Below are positions 48,739 to 62,700 of a DNA stretch of 64,000 bases, piece after piece. The stretch is taken from positions 94,936,893 to 95,000,892 of the forward strand of contig CM077594.1 of NCBI GenBank assembly GCA_039654915.1, in the 5' to 3' direction. This DNA is from Aquilaria yunnanensis. Lineage: Eukaryota > Streptophyta > Magnoliopsida > Malvales > Thymelaeaceae. A model generated the notes under the pieces. That model was given only the letters and a program-made list of their open reading frames with translations, ran no database searches and had not been told where the DNA came from. The position numbers and the translations under genes are program-made. Each line of letters begins with the position of its first letter. Positions within the stretch are counted from its first letter, which is position 1.

Positions 48739-51290
48739 TCTCGATCTCCACTTTCATTCTCACCACATCTTGCTTTCCCACCATCCAACTAGGCCATGTC
48801 TTGCTTTCCACCACCATCCGACCAATCTCCCTGTCAGCACCGTCTGATCGACACCATCAAACTCTTCCAATGTAGCACTGGCCAGCTTCTAACTTATTGA
48901 CTTCGATCGGTAAATCCTCTTCTCCCTCCTTCGATTACAAGTGACTAAGCTACCCTTGGGGAATGAAGTGATCCTAGGGAAGCAATAATAGCTGTATCAG
49001 AGCTCTAGGATTACGAAATCGGCAACGGAAGTGGGCTGTCGACAGTGGTGGAAATGGTGGTGCATACGTAAGGAATAGAAAACTTGAGAGCCTAAGTGGC
49101 AAAGAGCAAACAGTTGGGTGCTGGCTTTGTGAATTTTACATTTTTATTTTTGAAACTTGGGAAAATATTCTATTATAGTCCACAAACTTTCCTTCAGTTT
49201 TCAAATAAAGCATTGAGCTTTTCCAATGTATTGTATATGTATATAATCATATTTACTTACTTTAAAACAACTAAACATGTTTTCTAAAACACACTTTGAA
49301 AAATTGTACATAAAAAATGAAAACAGAAATATGTTTTCTAAAACACACTTTAAAAAATTGTACATAGAAAATGAAAATGAAAAATGTTTTCTACGTCTAA
49401 ACGTCTCCCTAATAAATTTTAGGGCTAGCCATGTATTTTTTTCCCCCCAAAGACTTTTTCCGTCACATCTCTGAGTAACGGCAGTACGTAGCTACAACAA
49501 ATGTCATAGTTGTGGGACGAATGGTATAATAATTTGTAGTTTCAAGATAGTTTAGCAATATGAGTATTAAATCAAGGATGATGAGTCCTATTACCCTAAT
49601 TAAAACTGTATGGTAGTCATTTCTATACTGTATTTTTTATAGTTAATAGAAAATTTAAATTATTAATTTTTTTTCTTTTTGTAAATGTAAAATAATTTTT
49701 TAATAAGGTAAAGTGTAAGGTTGGGGCAAAATGTGTATTTCTGAAATAAGGGGAGATTGAGTGAAATATACCTAAGCCTGGAGTGCAGGCAAATAGTAAC
49801 TGCCCCTATAACATATACCAGCTACACACTTGGAAATTTAACCGAGTCAAAGATTTGTATAGATCTTTAGGTATTGCCAGAAGGCATAAATGCTTCTGGT
49901 ATTTGTATCAAAACGCCAAAACCAATGCAAAACAACATCCTAATAGATATTTTAGAACATGTTCGAAATATGAAAAAACTAAAATTTGTTCAGGTATTGG
50001 CATATCTTGTAAGTTCCAACAGTGACTGGAGTGATGCAGATTATGGTCGTAGAGGTAGTGCGGTTGTTCTGTAGAATCTATCAGTCTCCAAAAATCAGCT
50101 TTAGGTCAAGGTTGTTTGTTCTCCAACCAAATAATCTTATGTACATCGATCATGTTTAAGTTTTTATTGGATCTTCTCTTAGTGGAAAGGTTTCGAAAGC
50201 TCAAAGGCAGAGAGGACAGGAGTTACAAGCATCTGCTCCTTGACCACGCTGCAGGCTCACAATATTTCCTGCAAGTTAAAAATTGCTGTAACTGAAATCA
50301 GACAAGAAGTTAAAAGGCTTTATGATACAAATTGTAATGTCTGAAGAATCAAAAATATCTTCTTTTTTTTTTTTTTTCTGGGAGGAATATTTTTTTTCAT
50401 CATACCTTTATCCATTAATTCATGGGATTGGAATATATATATATTAATTGTGTTTTGGAGAAACATAGGAATAAAAAATTGTGGGTTTCTCAAAGTGTCT
50501 GGCCTTTTAGCACAGGTCCTGTAACAATGTTGGCTCTTTCATATTAATTTTATTTGTTCCTTGTCCCTGTGATTCTGTCCCTACAATGTTGTTCTCATCT
50601 GGGTAAAGCCATAGAGGTCCATCTAGGCACATGGGTCTCTCTGCGTTAGGGCTCAGTGCTCTCATATTTGTGGGACGTAAAGATGCCCTCTTCCACAATT
50701 CCAAAGCTCTCATCTTTTGGCAAGACAACGCATGATTGTCGTGGGGGAAGGAAGACTCCTGTCCTGTCTGGTCTCAAGTTTCATTCTTGACTCGTAGATT
50801 TTATAAAACAACAATTAACAAACAAGGAACAAACAACTTTTCTAGGTATAGTGTCGTCAATATGACATAAGTTCAGCTTTATGTAGACCACAGCTCATCC
50901 TTAATATTCATCTTAGGCATATTTAAAGTATACCTGTTTTACTACTAGTCATGAGTGTTTTTTTTTTTTTTTCCCTTTGTTATAGACTCAATTAGAGATG
51001 AGTTGGCTCAGTGGAAAGTTTAAACAAATTGAAGCATAGTCAGTCAGCCCTATTTAATGTTAGCATCAACATTTGGTGTTAGAGGTTAGAAAAACTATTT
51101 AATTGCAGCTCTTAACATAAAAAATTTAAAAAAATATATATTAAAATAGTTGATAATTTATTTCAATATCTAACATTAATTTTGAACGTTATATTCAAAT
51201 AAAGTCTCAATGGCGCACGGCTTGCCCTACTGGTCTTATTCATTTGTTTGGACTTCACCCCGGGTGAAAGAGAAATCCGAGCTCCCAAAC
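48739..51290. other. Intergenic DNA upstream of PRP19
   Basis: Contains the 54-bp tandem repeat at 49277. There is also an exon-like but unassigned plus-strand stretch near 49874-50074. The rest is AT-rich with poly-T runs (50365, 50957). Confidence 0.4.
49277..49384. repeat. 54-bp tandem repeat (two units)
   Basis: ATGTTTTCTAAAACACACTT followed by AAAAATTGTACATA recurs with a 54-bp period at 49277 and 49331. A third partial start lies near 49384. The open frame across it exists only because the period is a multiple of three. Confidence 0.85.
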
Positions 51291-51295
51291 AACAG

Positions 51296-51390
51296 AGGCC
51301 CAACCTGATGTATATGGGCTGAATTCAGCCTAGCGCGGCCCAGCCTATTTTTGAAAATATCCCTAATCGATTGACCGTCCTCTTTATACA
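51296..51390 (+). promoter_or_regulatory. PRP19 core promoter with GCCCA elements and TATA-like box
   Basis: GCCCA motifs lie at 51298-51302, 51315-51320 (TGGGCT) and 51338-51343 (GGCCCA). TTTATACA at ~51383-51390 precedes the ATG by ~105 bp. The arrangement resembles the housekeeping promoters of eIF(iso)4E and RPL23 in this window. Confidence 0.45.
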
Positions 51391-51494
51391 CTCACTAGAG
51401 CCCTATTCCGCCCTCTTTTGCTGCTCCGATAGATATTCTCGGCGAAAACGAGCGGAGTTCGGCGGAGTTGTTAAACCCTAGCTCCTCTTCCACC

Positions 51495-54400
51495 ATGAAC
51501 TGCGCCAGTAACTCTCTTTTTCCATTTTTTCCTGCTTGTTGGTCTAGTTCCGCTCATTGCTTTCACTTTTTTTGCCGTCTTCCCTTTCCGGTTTCTAATC
51601 CTTTCTGTTTTTCGCTCCCCGTGCAGTCTCCGGCGAGGTTCCGGAGGATCCGGTTGTGTCTAAGAAGTCTGGCTTGCTCTTCGAGAAGCGTTTAATCGAG
51701 AGGCACATATCGGTTGGGCCCCTTCCCTTGTTCATTTCGTGTTTATCTTTTCTTTCCTTGCAATTCTATGGCACTCGTCGCCTGCTGATAACAAAAAAAG
51801 AGAGAAAGAAATCTCCGCTTTTCATATTCGTGCATTGCTTCCTTGTCGATGAATGATTCTTTGATTCACGTTCGGGATTCTTATCGTTAGATTCATGTTA
51901 GAATGCGGTGGGAATGGAATTTAAGATGATTTTATTTATCAGTTGAGCACTGCTGGAGAAAAGTCCTTGGCTTGAGCCAAGCTAGGCATTGTACCTTTTT
52001 TGGTTTTTTGGGAAAGGAGGACAGTCCGTCTGCCATTCCATTTCACACAAAAATAGCCTGAGTTACAAACTCAGAACCAGGGGCCTACATCATATAAAAT
52101 GGCAAAACTTGGTTCAGAAAAAGAGTAAAATAGAAATCCCGGCTCCTGTGCTGCACAGCAAAGTCAGGAGTCACAACTCTAGATTCAAAATAAATCCGTA
52201 ATAGAAACACTATTTCTAACTTCACCTGATCTGCAAATCTGCAAAAAGTGGCACTCACATCCTTCTCTATCCTTTGAGAAATCCTGCAGTTCCTCTTCAT
52301 CCAAGTTGCATGTATAATTGCAGCAATCATACTTTTCCTCAATTTAGGTTCAAGAATTTTACACTTAGCCACTTTACTAAGCCAACAACAAAGTTGATCC
52401 CAAGAACTAGGAAGTTATAAAGCTTCAGGCAAGACAAAACTTTTTTCAAGCATTGATTAGGGAAAGAACATAAGAAGAGTAGATGATCCCTACTTCCATT
52501 GTCTTGTAAACAAAGAGGGCATAATGCATCCTGCACCATCTTAAAGTGAGCCAATCTGCCTCTTGTAGGAAGTCTTTTCATAGCAACAACCATGGGATCA
52601 ATGAACGTTTTGGAATGTGCAATGGACCCGAAAATCAAAATTTTTCAAATAACATTGTCATAATTTTCGATAATGCAGAGAAGCCACAGACATGGAGAAC
52701 TTATCTGCTTCTCCCCAGTGAAACTTGGCAAACAGATCTTTAAATAAGGACCTGCAATTCAACATATGCTTTGAAACTATAGAAGTATCAGCAGTTGGCA
52801 ACACAGACCAAATATCCCTGCATTTCACATAATAAACATGGATCTACTTCACCCGTAAACTCTCCTTATCCCTAATCAATCTCCAAAGGTTTATTGCTTC
52901 AAAAGTAAGATTCCAAGCAACAAGGCAATATACCCCCAAGCCTCCCTGTATTTTTTGGCAGCAAACCCTTTTCCAAGCAACTGGAGCTTTTTTAGAAGCA
53001 GAGCCTGACCACAAAAGGCTTCACATTTTTTTTGGTCTATCTCAGGTGGAACACATTTTGGAATGGGAAATATAGCAGAACAATAGTTCTGGATATTGAA
53101 AATAACAGACTTAATTCACTGCAAATGCTCAACATAAGACAAGAATTTAGTTGTTCATGAATCAAGCAAACTAGTAATCCCTCCTTGAAGTGGTTTTGGA
53201 CTTTTGGTGTGTTTAGGTTGAATTCCAGTATCCATCAAACGGACCCCCAGATGCTTGATATAAGAGAAGCCTTCCTCCTGCCAAGCAAGTTTAGAATACT
53301 TTCTTCCACGGGTTTATCAACACCAACTATAAAAACCAGTACTTTTCTGGTCATTAATACTCAACCTCAAGGCTTGTGAAAAAGCAGATGAGCACTGCAT
53401 AATGTCTTCAGCAGATTTTACAGAGGCAGCAGCAAATATCATAACATCATCATCAATAACAAATGAGATAAGCCAATTCGGTTGCATTTTGGATGAAACG
53501 CAACTACTTTTTCATCAACATGTTTGGACAAAGCACGAGAAAGTGAATCCATAACCAAAGCAAAATGACTTGGTGAAAGTGGTTCTCCTTGTCTATGGCG
53601 TCTCCCTTTTAAAATACCCATGAAGAGCCCCATTAAGTACTATAGAATAATAAGGGGACTCCACACATCAGTGCACTTTCATTTTGTTATATTTGTAATC
53701 CTGGAGTTATTGTACCATTCTCTCTTCCAGCTTCTGTGTTAGCCTATTTTTTTAGTCTGCCTAAATAATTCCAGACTTAATTTTCCCTACTTCAGAAACA
53801 GTATTGGCTTTCCATGTATCTATTGAATGTAATGTATGCTGCATTTTGATGCCAAATTGGATTTATTTTCTCAGGATTATGGAAAATGCCCAGTGACTGG
53901 GGAACCACTTACCATGGATGACCTCGTTCCAATAAAAACGGGAAAGGTTTGCTTACCTTGGTCTCTCTCTCTCTCTCAAATGTGGGTTTTGCTACTAAGA
54001 TATTTTTTTTTTACATGATTCTTAGTTTTTTTAATCCCACATTATTCAGATTGTAAAGCCCAGATCACTTGCAGCAGCTAGCATTCCGGGGATGCTTGGG
54101 ATGTTCCAAAATGTATGTTTCCCTCTGCATAAAGCTTGTAGTGTGGTTTGTCATATGTGAGCAATTGCATTGGTCAGAGTACTGAATGATTCTTTTAATT
54201 TTCGGGTGAGAGATTTTAGTACTTGATTTATGAGTGGATTGGTTAACATCATATGTATATACTTCCAAAAATGTGACCCTATACCTATGGTTCATATAGT
54301 GATGAAGTCAACAAAAATGGGATGCTACGAGATTATCTTACCTAGTCCAATGGGTTCACGGCATAATTTTCTTAGGTTTGGTCTTAGATGTGATATCTTA

Positions 54401-57400
54401 TATCCCTGTCTCGTTTTTTTTATCTCCAACATTACCACATGACCAATGTAGGGGTTGGCTCTGCTTTGGTGCTTGTAATAGTATAACTTATTTGTTTTAC
54501 ATATGAAGGCATCTGAGTAAAATTGCCTTTGTAGAATAGCTATAAGACTCGGTGTTTGATTAGTAACCTTTCAATCATAACTTAAACATAAATCTGATGG
54601 TTCAACTGGAAGCATCAGAGCAGACATGCCTACAGCTCTTAAGTTCTTTCTGTTCTTTCTAAAGAAGGATTTGTATCTTGCCCAGTAAAAATAAGTCACG
54701 TTTTGTTTATTTTTTCTTCTTTTCTTCTGTCACCATCTTGTACCATCCTAAACCTGACATCATAAAGCATCTGGAAACATTCTTTTTTCCCAAAAATACT
54801 TTTTTGTCATGCTGCAGAAGTGTATGTATTAGAAGAATAAATAAATAAATGCACTGCATTTGTTTGTCTGTTGGGGGCCTGTGTTTGTCTTTTTAATGCA
54901 GACTAATATTTCCAAGTCGAAAAATTGTTTTAACAGTTAGATTCCTGCTTGGTGAATTATGTTGATTTGTTTCAGGAATGGGATGCATTAATGCTATCCA
55001 ATTTTGCATTAGAGCAGCAACTACATGCTGCAAGACAAGAGCTTAGCCATGCACTCTATCAGGTAGCTGAAGTCATGCTTATGGTATCTAGATTTTTTTT
55101 GTCATTTTCATCTTCAATGGTATCTTTATGTGGAGATAAATTTGGTCAGTTTCTTTCTATTGTAATCTGGTAACTAACTTAGGAGGCTGGTTGGGCATGA
55201 TTTGGTCTGGTGAGTTTCATTTGCTTCCAAATGTGTCCAAGTTGGTTTTTTTTTTAATTGTCAATTTTTGGAAACCAATCTGTATCGTTTTCATTCCCGT
55301 TGTAGTTTCTGCATTATAGCTTACTCATCTAATGAATTTTATAAAAGGGTTCTGATTTGCAGCCTTTCTTTTTTCTCCCTTTTTTTTTTTTTTTTTTTTT
55401 TTTTGCAGCATGATGCTGCTTGTCGTGTTATCGCAAGGCTTAAAAAAGAAAGAGATGAAGCAAGGTCCCTGCTTTCTCAGGCTGAGAGGCAGCTACCAAT
55501 ACCTACTGCTGCAGTTACAGCCAATGCTGCTCCTCTTGCCAATGGAAAAAGAGGTTGTCAATGTCCATGGAGATGCTGGTGGTATAATTTTGACCTTGTT
55601 TGCTGCCTACATTATGTTAAATCTTTATTGCTACAGCTGCAGAAGAAGAGGAGTTGGGTTCTGATGCAAAGAGAATGCGACCTGGAATTTCTGCCAGCAT
55701 TATTGCTGAGCTTACAGACTGTAATACAGCCCTGTCACAGCAGCGTAAAAAACGCCAGGTGCTGTTCATTTGCTTGAATAATTTGGAAGTTTAACACTTT
55801 TGAATTTTGGACACACTGTTATCCCCATTTATGACACATATCTGATCTTCTAATTTCACTGTCTTGAACATTTTTTGGTACCTATAGATACCTCCAAGTT
55901 TAGCTCCTATTGAGGATTTGGAGAGGTTCACCCAGATCTCTAGTCATCCACTTCAGAAGACAAGTAAACCAGGGATCACGTCCATTGACATCAACCTTTC
56001 AAAGGTTTGTCCTGTTTTTTTTTTTGTATATTAGACTCTTTCAGGCAGGTGTCAGTAGCATATTTTATCAGGTTAAGATTCCCTCTGGCACAATTGTACT
56101 TGTATGGCATCTAGAGATGGTGTGTTGTTATCTTGTTGAAGAAGTAAGAACATTCAAAGAGACTTTTAGATGCTATACTGTGTCCAGGTATTGCCTTGTC
56201 AAACCATTTAAATGATAATTGTTTTTGTGGGAAAATAGAATAAAACTGGCATGGTCAAAATATCAACATGCTGTTGTGGTAAGTCCTTATTTATTCCTTT
56301 TGACTAATGTTGCTCTTATAATGGTTTTCTTTTTGGCTAGGACATCATTGCTACTGGAGGGCATGATTCTAATGCTGTGATTTTCGATCGAACCTCGGGA
56401 CAGATATTGTCAACTCTCACTGGTCACTCAAAGAAGGTTCATGTTCTTCATTCTTTACTTGCAAGTGAGTACTGTCAAATTCTCTAATGTATTGTCATTA
56501 ACAGTTTGGTTTTCCTTCTTTAATAGGTTACAAATGTAAAATTTGTCACCCAAAACAATCTGTTCTTAAGTGCATCAGCAGACAAGGTAAACATTTGTTT
56601 ATCGTAATTTAGTATTTCATTTTCTGCTATATTTTTGTGTTGATATTGATGCTTAGGATCATGATTTATGTTATCTAGCACTTTATGCATTTACCATCTT
56701 TAGTTTAAGTTCCGGAAACTAGGTGCTCTCTATCATGCCCTTTGGAGTTAGATTTCATTGTGGTGTGCAAGAGTAACTATGTGACCATAACCAGGGATCA
56801 TCCTGTCATGCATTTCCTGTGTGTGATTATGTAGCTGCTCTTCAGTTCTTGAGTTAGAGCAGTTGCCTTCAGGAGTATCTTTTAGCTTGAGCCGCATTCT
56901 GATTGTCTTTGCGTATGCTACAGACTGTTCGTGTCTGGCAAGGGTCTGAAGATGGAAACTACGATTGTAGGCATATACTGAAGGATCATGCTGCTGAGGT
57001 AACACAATACCATGGGCATCTTCCGTAGTTGGCTACTGTAGTTGTCACATCTCACATGTCTGGCTTCCCGGTGTGCACATAAAAATATTCCATAATTTTC
57101 GTGCGCAAACACACAAGAAGTCACTCAAAATTTGACGTATTAGAGATTAAGGACCAGGAAATGTATAAACTCAATTTTGTATGGCTACAAATATTGGTAT
57201 TGTGTGTTCTGAATTGTTTAGACCATTAAGGAGTATCGAAGGAAGGTATAAATTGCTTAGAAACCTTGCTTGAATATCAAGCAGTCTTTCTTTATTTATT
57301 TTTATATTTATCTGTTCTTTATCTCTAACTCATACTCATTCCAGTGCCCTTCATAGCTCAAGCTGCTCTGTCTCTGAAGGCCTGGTAATTAAAGATAATT

Positions 57401-58941
57401 TGTTTTTATCCCCCTCAGGTCCAAGCTGTTACTGTCCATGCTACCAATAATTACTTTGTCTCTGCTTCCCTTGATAGCACATGGTGTTTCTATGATCTTT
57501 CCTCTGGCTTATGCTTGGCACAGGTACCAATCTTGGTTACCTATCATTCTGTAATAAACACTTGCAAGGCAAAATGGTAACTCATGAAGTATTAGCATTT
57601 CTTAGTTCTCTGCTGTTGTTGGCATATAATTTCTGAATTACTTTGTTGTCCATTAGACTGGATACGGTTCTGATAAGTAAGAATGATAATCTCATGGGCA
57701 TCTGATAACTGAGTTTCTTTTGTTGGCCTTTTTTTTTTATCTTTACGCTTTTGAAATTCAATTATAAAGAGTGACAATCTCATGGGCATCTGATAACTGA
57801 GTTTCTTTTGTTGGCCTTTTTGTTTCTATACGCTTTTGAAATTCAATTATATTGCAGTTCAACTAGTGAAATCAAATTAAGCTAGTCTTTTACAAACCCT
57901 GGAATGCATTTTCATTTTCTGCTAGTGCCCAGTGAATCTCTGTTTTTTCTCATCTACAGGTTCCTGATCCTTCAAATTCACAAGGGTACACTGCTGCAGC
58001 ATTTCATCCAGATGGTCTTATCCTTGGAACAGGAATGTCAGAAGCCCTTGTCAGGATTTGGGATGTGAAAAGTCAGGTAATTGGTTTTCTGTGAAGAAAA
58101 CTGTTCAATGCATGTGAAGTCATTGGTTTGTGTGGTGACTTTTTCATTTCATTTGCTCCTTTACATCACAGGGAAATGTTGCCAATTTTGAGGGGCACAC
58201 TGGGCCAGTAACTGCTATATCCTTCTCTGAAAATGGTTACTTCCTGGCGGTAAATACTTAATACTTGTGGCTGATTGCTTTATGTGATGAGGTTGTATGT
58301 GCAAGTCTTGATTTACTTTGAACTGGCAGACTGCAGCTCGAGATGGTGTCAAGTTGTGGGATTTGCGGAAGTTGAGGAACTTTCGGTCATTTGAGCTATA
58401 TGATCCTGACACGCCCACTAACTCAGGTATGATGAGCTATTGCCTCTTTCTTTTCATTTACATCTGTCAGAATGTGGGTAAAAAGTATGGTGTGTGCGTG
58501 TGTGTAACAAGGCTTGTAAATGGTTGGTTGTTGCAGTGGATTTCGATGACAGTGGATGCTACCTTGCAATTGCAGGCTCAGACATAAGGTTAGGCCTGAG
58601 GACCCATGAGGATATACGGTTTTCTTGATTGTTCGTGTAATGTGAATAATTTTCTGTCTGTTTCAGAGTTTACCAAGTGGGGACAGTCAAAACAGATTGG
58701 AATAGTATTAGAACTTTACCAGACCTATCTGGAACAGGTTCATTCTTGTCACTCCTCATATTGCGTCACCATTCCAGGTGTATCAACTGAGATTTGGATT
58801 TTAGATTAAAGCCTATTGTGTATTGCAGGTAGGGCAACCTGTGTCAAGTTCGGTGCAGATGCAAAGTACTTGGCTGTTGGCTCGATGGATAGGAATCTCC
58901 GCATTTTTGGCTTGCCGGCAGATGATGGAGCAACAGAGTGA
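51495..58941 (+). CDS. PRP19: Pre-mRNA-processing factor 19 (U-box E3 ubiquitin ligase, MAC3-like)
   Basis: Core of the nuclear Prp19/NineTeen complex (MOS4-associated complex in plants), a tetrameric U-box ubiquitin ligase needed for spliceosome activation. 18 exons: 51495-51507, 51627-51712, 53875-53946, 54050-54112, 54976-55062, 55409-55553, 55637-55758, 55888-56004, 56341-56436, 56527-56586, 56924-56998, 57419-57523, 57960-58076, 58172-58249, 58330-58426, 58537-58588, 58667-58737, 58829-58941, giving 522 aa. Order: U-box at residues ~1-70 ([20 protein letters not shown]); coiled-coil tetramerisation segment ([20 protein letters not shown], then [20 protein letters not shown]); Ala-rich linker; WD40 propeller from ~220 ([38 protein letters not shown]-type repeats, [24 protein letters not shown]). 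The length matches plant PRP19. Intron 2 holds an antisense LINE relic and intron 12 an 88-bp duplication. Confidence 0.97.
52085..53640 (-). mobile_element. Decayed LINE (non-LTR retrotransposon) inside PRP19 intron 2
   Basis: Read on the minus strand, the reverse-transcriptase palm appears at 53439-53633 ([20 protein letters not shown], then SLSRAL). The catalytic region near 53430-53460 continues only after a frameshift ([20 protein letters not shown]). Downstream, at 52339-52638, comes a zf-RVT zinc-binding segment ([20 protein letters not shown], then [15 protein letters not shown]), followed by a basic tail ([17 protein letters not shown]). Frames are broken repeatedly and no ORF1 or endonuclease is seen, so it is 5'-truncated and dead. 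Its antisense orientation avoids adding sense poly-A signals to PRP19. Confidence 0.85.
55379..55404. repeat. Poly-T tract at the 3' end of PRP19 intron 5
   Basis: About 25 T residues run directly into the acceptor GCAG before exon 6 and act as an extreme polypyrimidine tract. Confidence 0.85.
57683..57855. repeat. 88-bp tandem duplication in PRP19 intron 12
   Basis: AATCTCATGGGCATCTGATA, ACTGAGTTTCTTTTGTTGGC and ACGCTTTTGAAATTCAATTA occur twice, 88 bp apart (57688 and 57776). The copies are nearly identical apart from a poly-T length change, suggesting a recent event. Confidence 0.85.
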
Positions 58942-59796
58942 GGCACAGATGTAGATCAACTGTCCGAGGACTCAATTGTGAGAATTGATGCTCAGAGCAT
59001 ATCCAGTCATCTCTCCTGCTTCATAAGGGCGGGGGCAGAAATGGAATTACAATTCTTGTAGCAAAAAATGTTGTATGAGATGGTAAGATGAAATGTCTGT
59101 ATGTGAGTTTGCTGGACAAATGAAGATGTGCTGTCTCTTTTTATGGTGTTTTTGGTTTTGGGGATCAGAACCTTCACATTTGAGGAATTAGGAATGCTTT
59201 GTAAAGCATCTAAATGTACTCTAAAGTAGCGGAAGATAGAATGGAGAGTTCTGTGGAGTTTTATGGTAAATGAACACGCCATTGGGGAAGTTGAGCATGA
59301 AAATGTATTTTACGAATCTTTGCAGCCATAAGGACGTTGTTTTCATTAGTTGGAGACTTAGGGGACCAGAAACCGTCTCTATTATTTCCTCGGCATGACT
59401 CAAAAAACAACCCATTGAGACCTTGGCCGATGTAATTTTTTATCGGTCATTTAGTTGCCTTTACACATCTTAAAGGAAACCGAGCGGATACTTCGAGCTC
59501 AGGCAAGTTCAGCAAATCCACCAGCCCATTACACGCACTGTGACCTAATGGTAATGGAGTGGCACTTCAAGTAGGCAACTAAATCACAAGAGAAACACTT
59601 TGTCTGCCTAAGAAAACAGAAAACTTGGGGGATAAACTGGAAAAGATCACATCCATACCAACTAACTCAGTAAATCTAAGTAGATCAGAAAAGCATTCTT
59701 TGCCGCCTACGGGCTACGGACTTGTAAATACAACAAATCGCCACAAACTACACCTGTGGAAGAGTAAAGAATGAGTTGCAAACAATCCTGTATCAG
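58942..59796. other. Convergent 3' flanks of PRP19 (+) and the TLDc gene (-)
   Basis: The two stop codons are 856 bp apart and the interval must hold both 3' untranslated regions. The short minus-strand open frames here (59007-59415) show no domain and are rejected as genes. Confidence 0.55.
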
Positions 59797-62700
59797 TTAT
59801 CCTTTCTGGGTGGGTGAGCTGTACAGCGATGCATGAGTAAAACCCCACAGCTGCACACATCAAACAATTCCGACGAGTAAGTACAAGGTACTTTTCACTG
59901 GTTTATGGCCATGCAGGGGCCAGTTTAGCCCGTATACAAGACTAGTGAGACACATCAACATATTCTCTTCCTCTCAACATTCAGCTTGCATGTATATTGG
60001 CATTTTTCTCATGAGGGTTTACCATAAACAAGATGGATCATAGACAGACCATTACACCTGCAATAATGAAAAGAATATAACTTTACCTCAACGTTCTTCA
60101 ACTCAAACTCAGAGTTGTGGGCCAAACATAAATTGCCAAATGTCTCACAGGGTCCACTACTTCCATTTAACCTGTGAAAGCCAAGATGTAATAAGAATAC
60201 AAGATGTTCGAATGAATATACATAGTCAGTTTATGGACGGCAACTTACAAATCTCCATCAAAGCTTAAAGCAAAATTGCTGCCACCACCAAGTGCTAGCA
60301 AGTCAGTCAAACACATGTAATAATAACGATTTGCACCTGTTGACATGCAAAGATCAGGGCCTAAAACCGAATGGAATATCTACCAACTCAGACTACGAAA
60401 AACACAATTTCTCAAAAGAAATTAATGTCTTTCTCAATAAACATTCACAACCAGTCATACAGATTGCATCTGCAATCTATCGAGGACACAAACACAGGTA
60501 CCTGGTTTTAGGTCAATCAAAAACAATCTGAAACAAGCTGGCATCACTACTCGAATCATATGCATCAATTCAACAAGATTAATCTTAGAACAAGTCTAAG
60601 ATATCATTTCACCCTTGCACATTAAAGAATCTACTTTGGTATTTATCAAACCATCTTCACTGTCCTTCCCATAGTTTTTCCCCGACCCAGACTACTCTGA
60701 CCTTGTCTCATATCATATATCTCATTTCAGAAATGTATGGAACATACTTGCACAGTCAACCTACAGAAACCCACAACACTACATCACATATGCAGAAATT
60801 TGGCTCTCTTATGCCAAAAACCAAAAAGTTCAGTGGAGCATGCATATCAAATGGAAGCAAGCTTCAAATTAGCATTTTTCGTATTAACAGCAGGGACAGA
60901 ACTTTCACGAGTTTTCTGGGGGTATGAAATAAAGTATACATCTAACGGATTACAAATGAATTTTTCAATTTGAACGTTTCCATAGGTAAAACCAACATAT
61001 CACACAAGCTTCATTTCAAGCTTAAAATTTTGCTTAATCAAACATGTAATGAAAGTTGATAGATGCTATTTGTACTTGACAAATAATTCTCAAATTTCTA
61101 ACATACTTGCATGAGCCATGGCCCCTTAGTACATTAATCTCCAATTAAAAGCTCTCATTCAAGCAGCGAGCAAACATTGGTTCATATCTAAAAATACCCA
61201 AACAAAAACCATGCAAGCATATCTTGAAGAACTACTAACCAGTTGCTCTGAAAAGCCTGGGTTCACCATATAAAGTCGTGAACACAAATGTTTGGTTTGA
61301 GCCCTGTCAATAAAAGGACAAAAAAAAAAATGCTAAGAAACATACATCAGGTCTGATGTACTACAAATTCCAGAAAATCTCTATGGAAAATGTTGTGACA
61401 TAAAAAGGAAGAATAACTTACAAAAGAACAAGTTTGTGAAAACTTAAAAGCATGTCTACGTACTTGATATTTTCTTTTTGGTGTAGGTTTCAAGGGGCAT
61501 TCCAGCATAGCACCAAACACAGCACCTTTCATGTCTCCAGCTATCTAAATATTTTACAATATAGTCCATGTTAAATTCACTTACTGTAAACTGGCCACCA
61601 CAAAAAAAACCCAATGGATAGTCTCTTATGATCACCATCAAATTCAAACCGAAAGTAACATCATCGTACCAATAAACAAGGACCAGAAAGCTCAGCACTC
61701 TTGCGAATAAGTGTACGAAGTGAAATCCCATGTTTCAATGTACTGCCCTTCATTTAAAACAATGGATGTTGGAAAAATATTTTGATTATTATTATTATTT
61801 ATTGAAAAAAGAAAATGTGGTGTCACTTCATCAGACAAATTTTACAGGAAACCCTACCTGTACAGCAAAACCCAACAGCAGCCTCTTACAATGTTGGGAA
61901 GAGAAGACCGCAAAAATTCAAATAAATCATTGGTGATGAATGTAGAATAATCTGTGAGACAACGCGAAGTCTGTTCCAGACTCTGGTCTCTTGCTTTTTC
62001 ATAATCATTGGACTCATAGTCAATACTCCTAACAGGACAGTTTTGGACATCATCATTAACTCTACCTTCCTGGCCATCTACATGTATCCACCTACTTCTC
62101 CGATCTTCTTCACGGTACCTTTTTACGTCTTTATTTTCATTGATTGAGGCATTTTCTTTATAGATATCCAGAGGTTCTTCTGGCGGCAAAATTCCTTTAT
62201 TTCTCCATCTAACAGGAAGAGACTGAAGTGGCTTGAGGCCATTAGATCTACCGGAGCTTGCTGAGGGGTTAATATAGGAAAGAAAGGACGAGTACAAACT
62301 CCCACTTTTGGAATTTAACCTGGCCTACAAATTCAAAATTTCATATCCTGTAAATCTCATCATCACACATACTGAAATTTTGATAACAGAAAGCAACTTA
62401 TTTAATTTCTCTTTCGTACAATTCAACTTGTATAAAGATGCAACAAAACAAGAAGATAAAAAGTTCTACTATCTTCTGACTCATGCTATCCATTTTCTTG
62501 GCAATATCACAAACTGGAATGAGAAAAATTCAGCTGTAAAAAGCAAATGCAGTACTTGCTTAACCTAAAGTCATACTCCTTATAAGTGCATGGACTATGA
62601 CAATGGAATCAAACAGAAAGAACTAGCAGCTAAACTCACACTGCACAAGAGAAATCAATTCGGAAGGGAAAGTAAAACAGAACCGGAAGCAGCACAACAC

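Noticed and set aside
49874..50074. 66-codon frame starting MPEGINASGICIKTPKP
   Set aside because: It is protein-like in places but has no recognised family, no flanking exon and competing frames. It may be a pseudogene fragment. The evidence was too weak to list as a gene.
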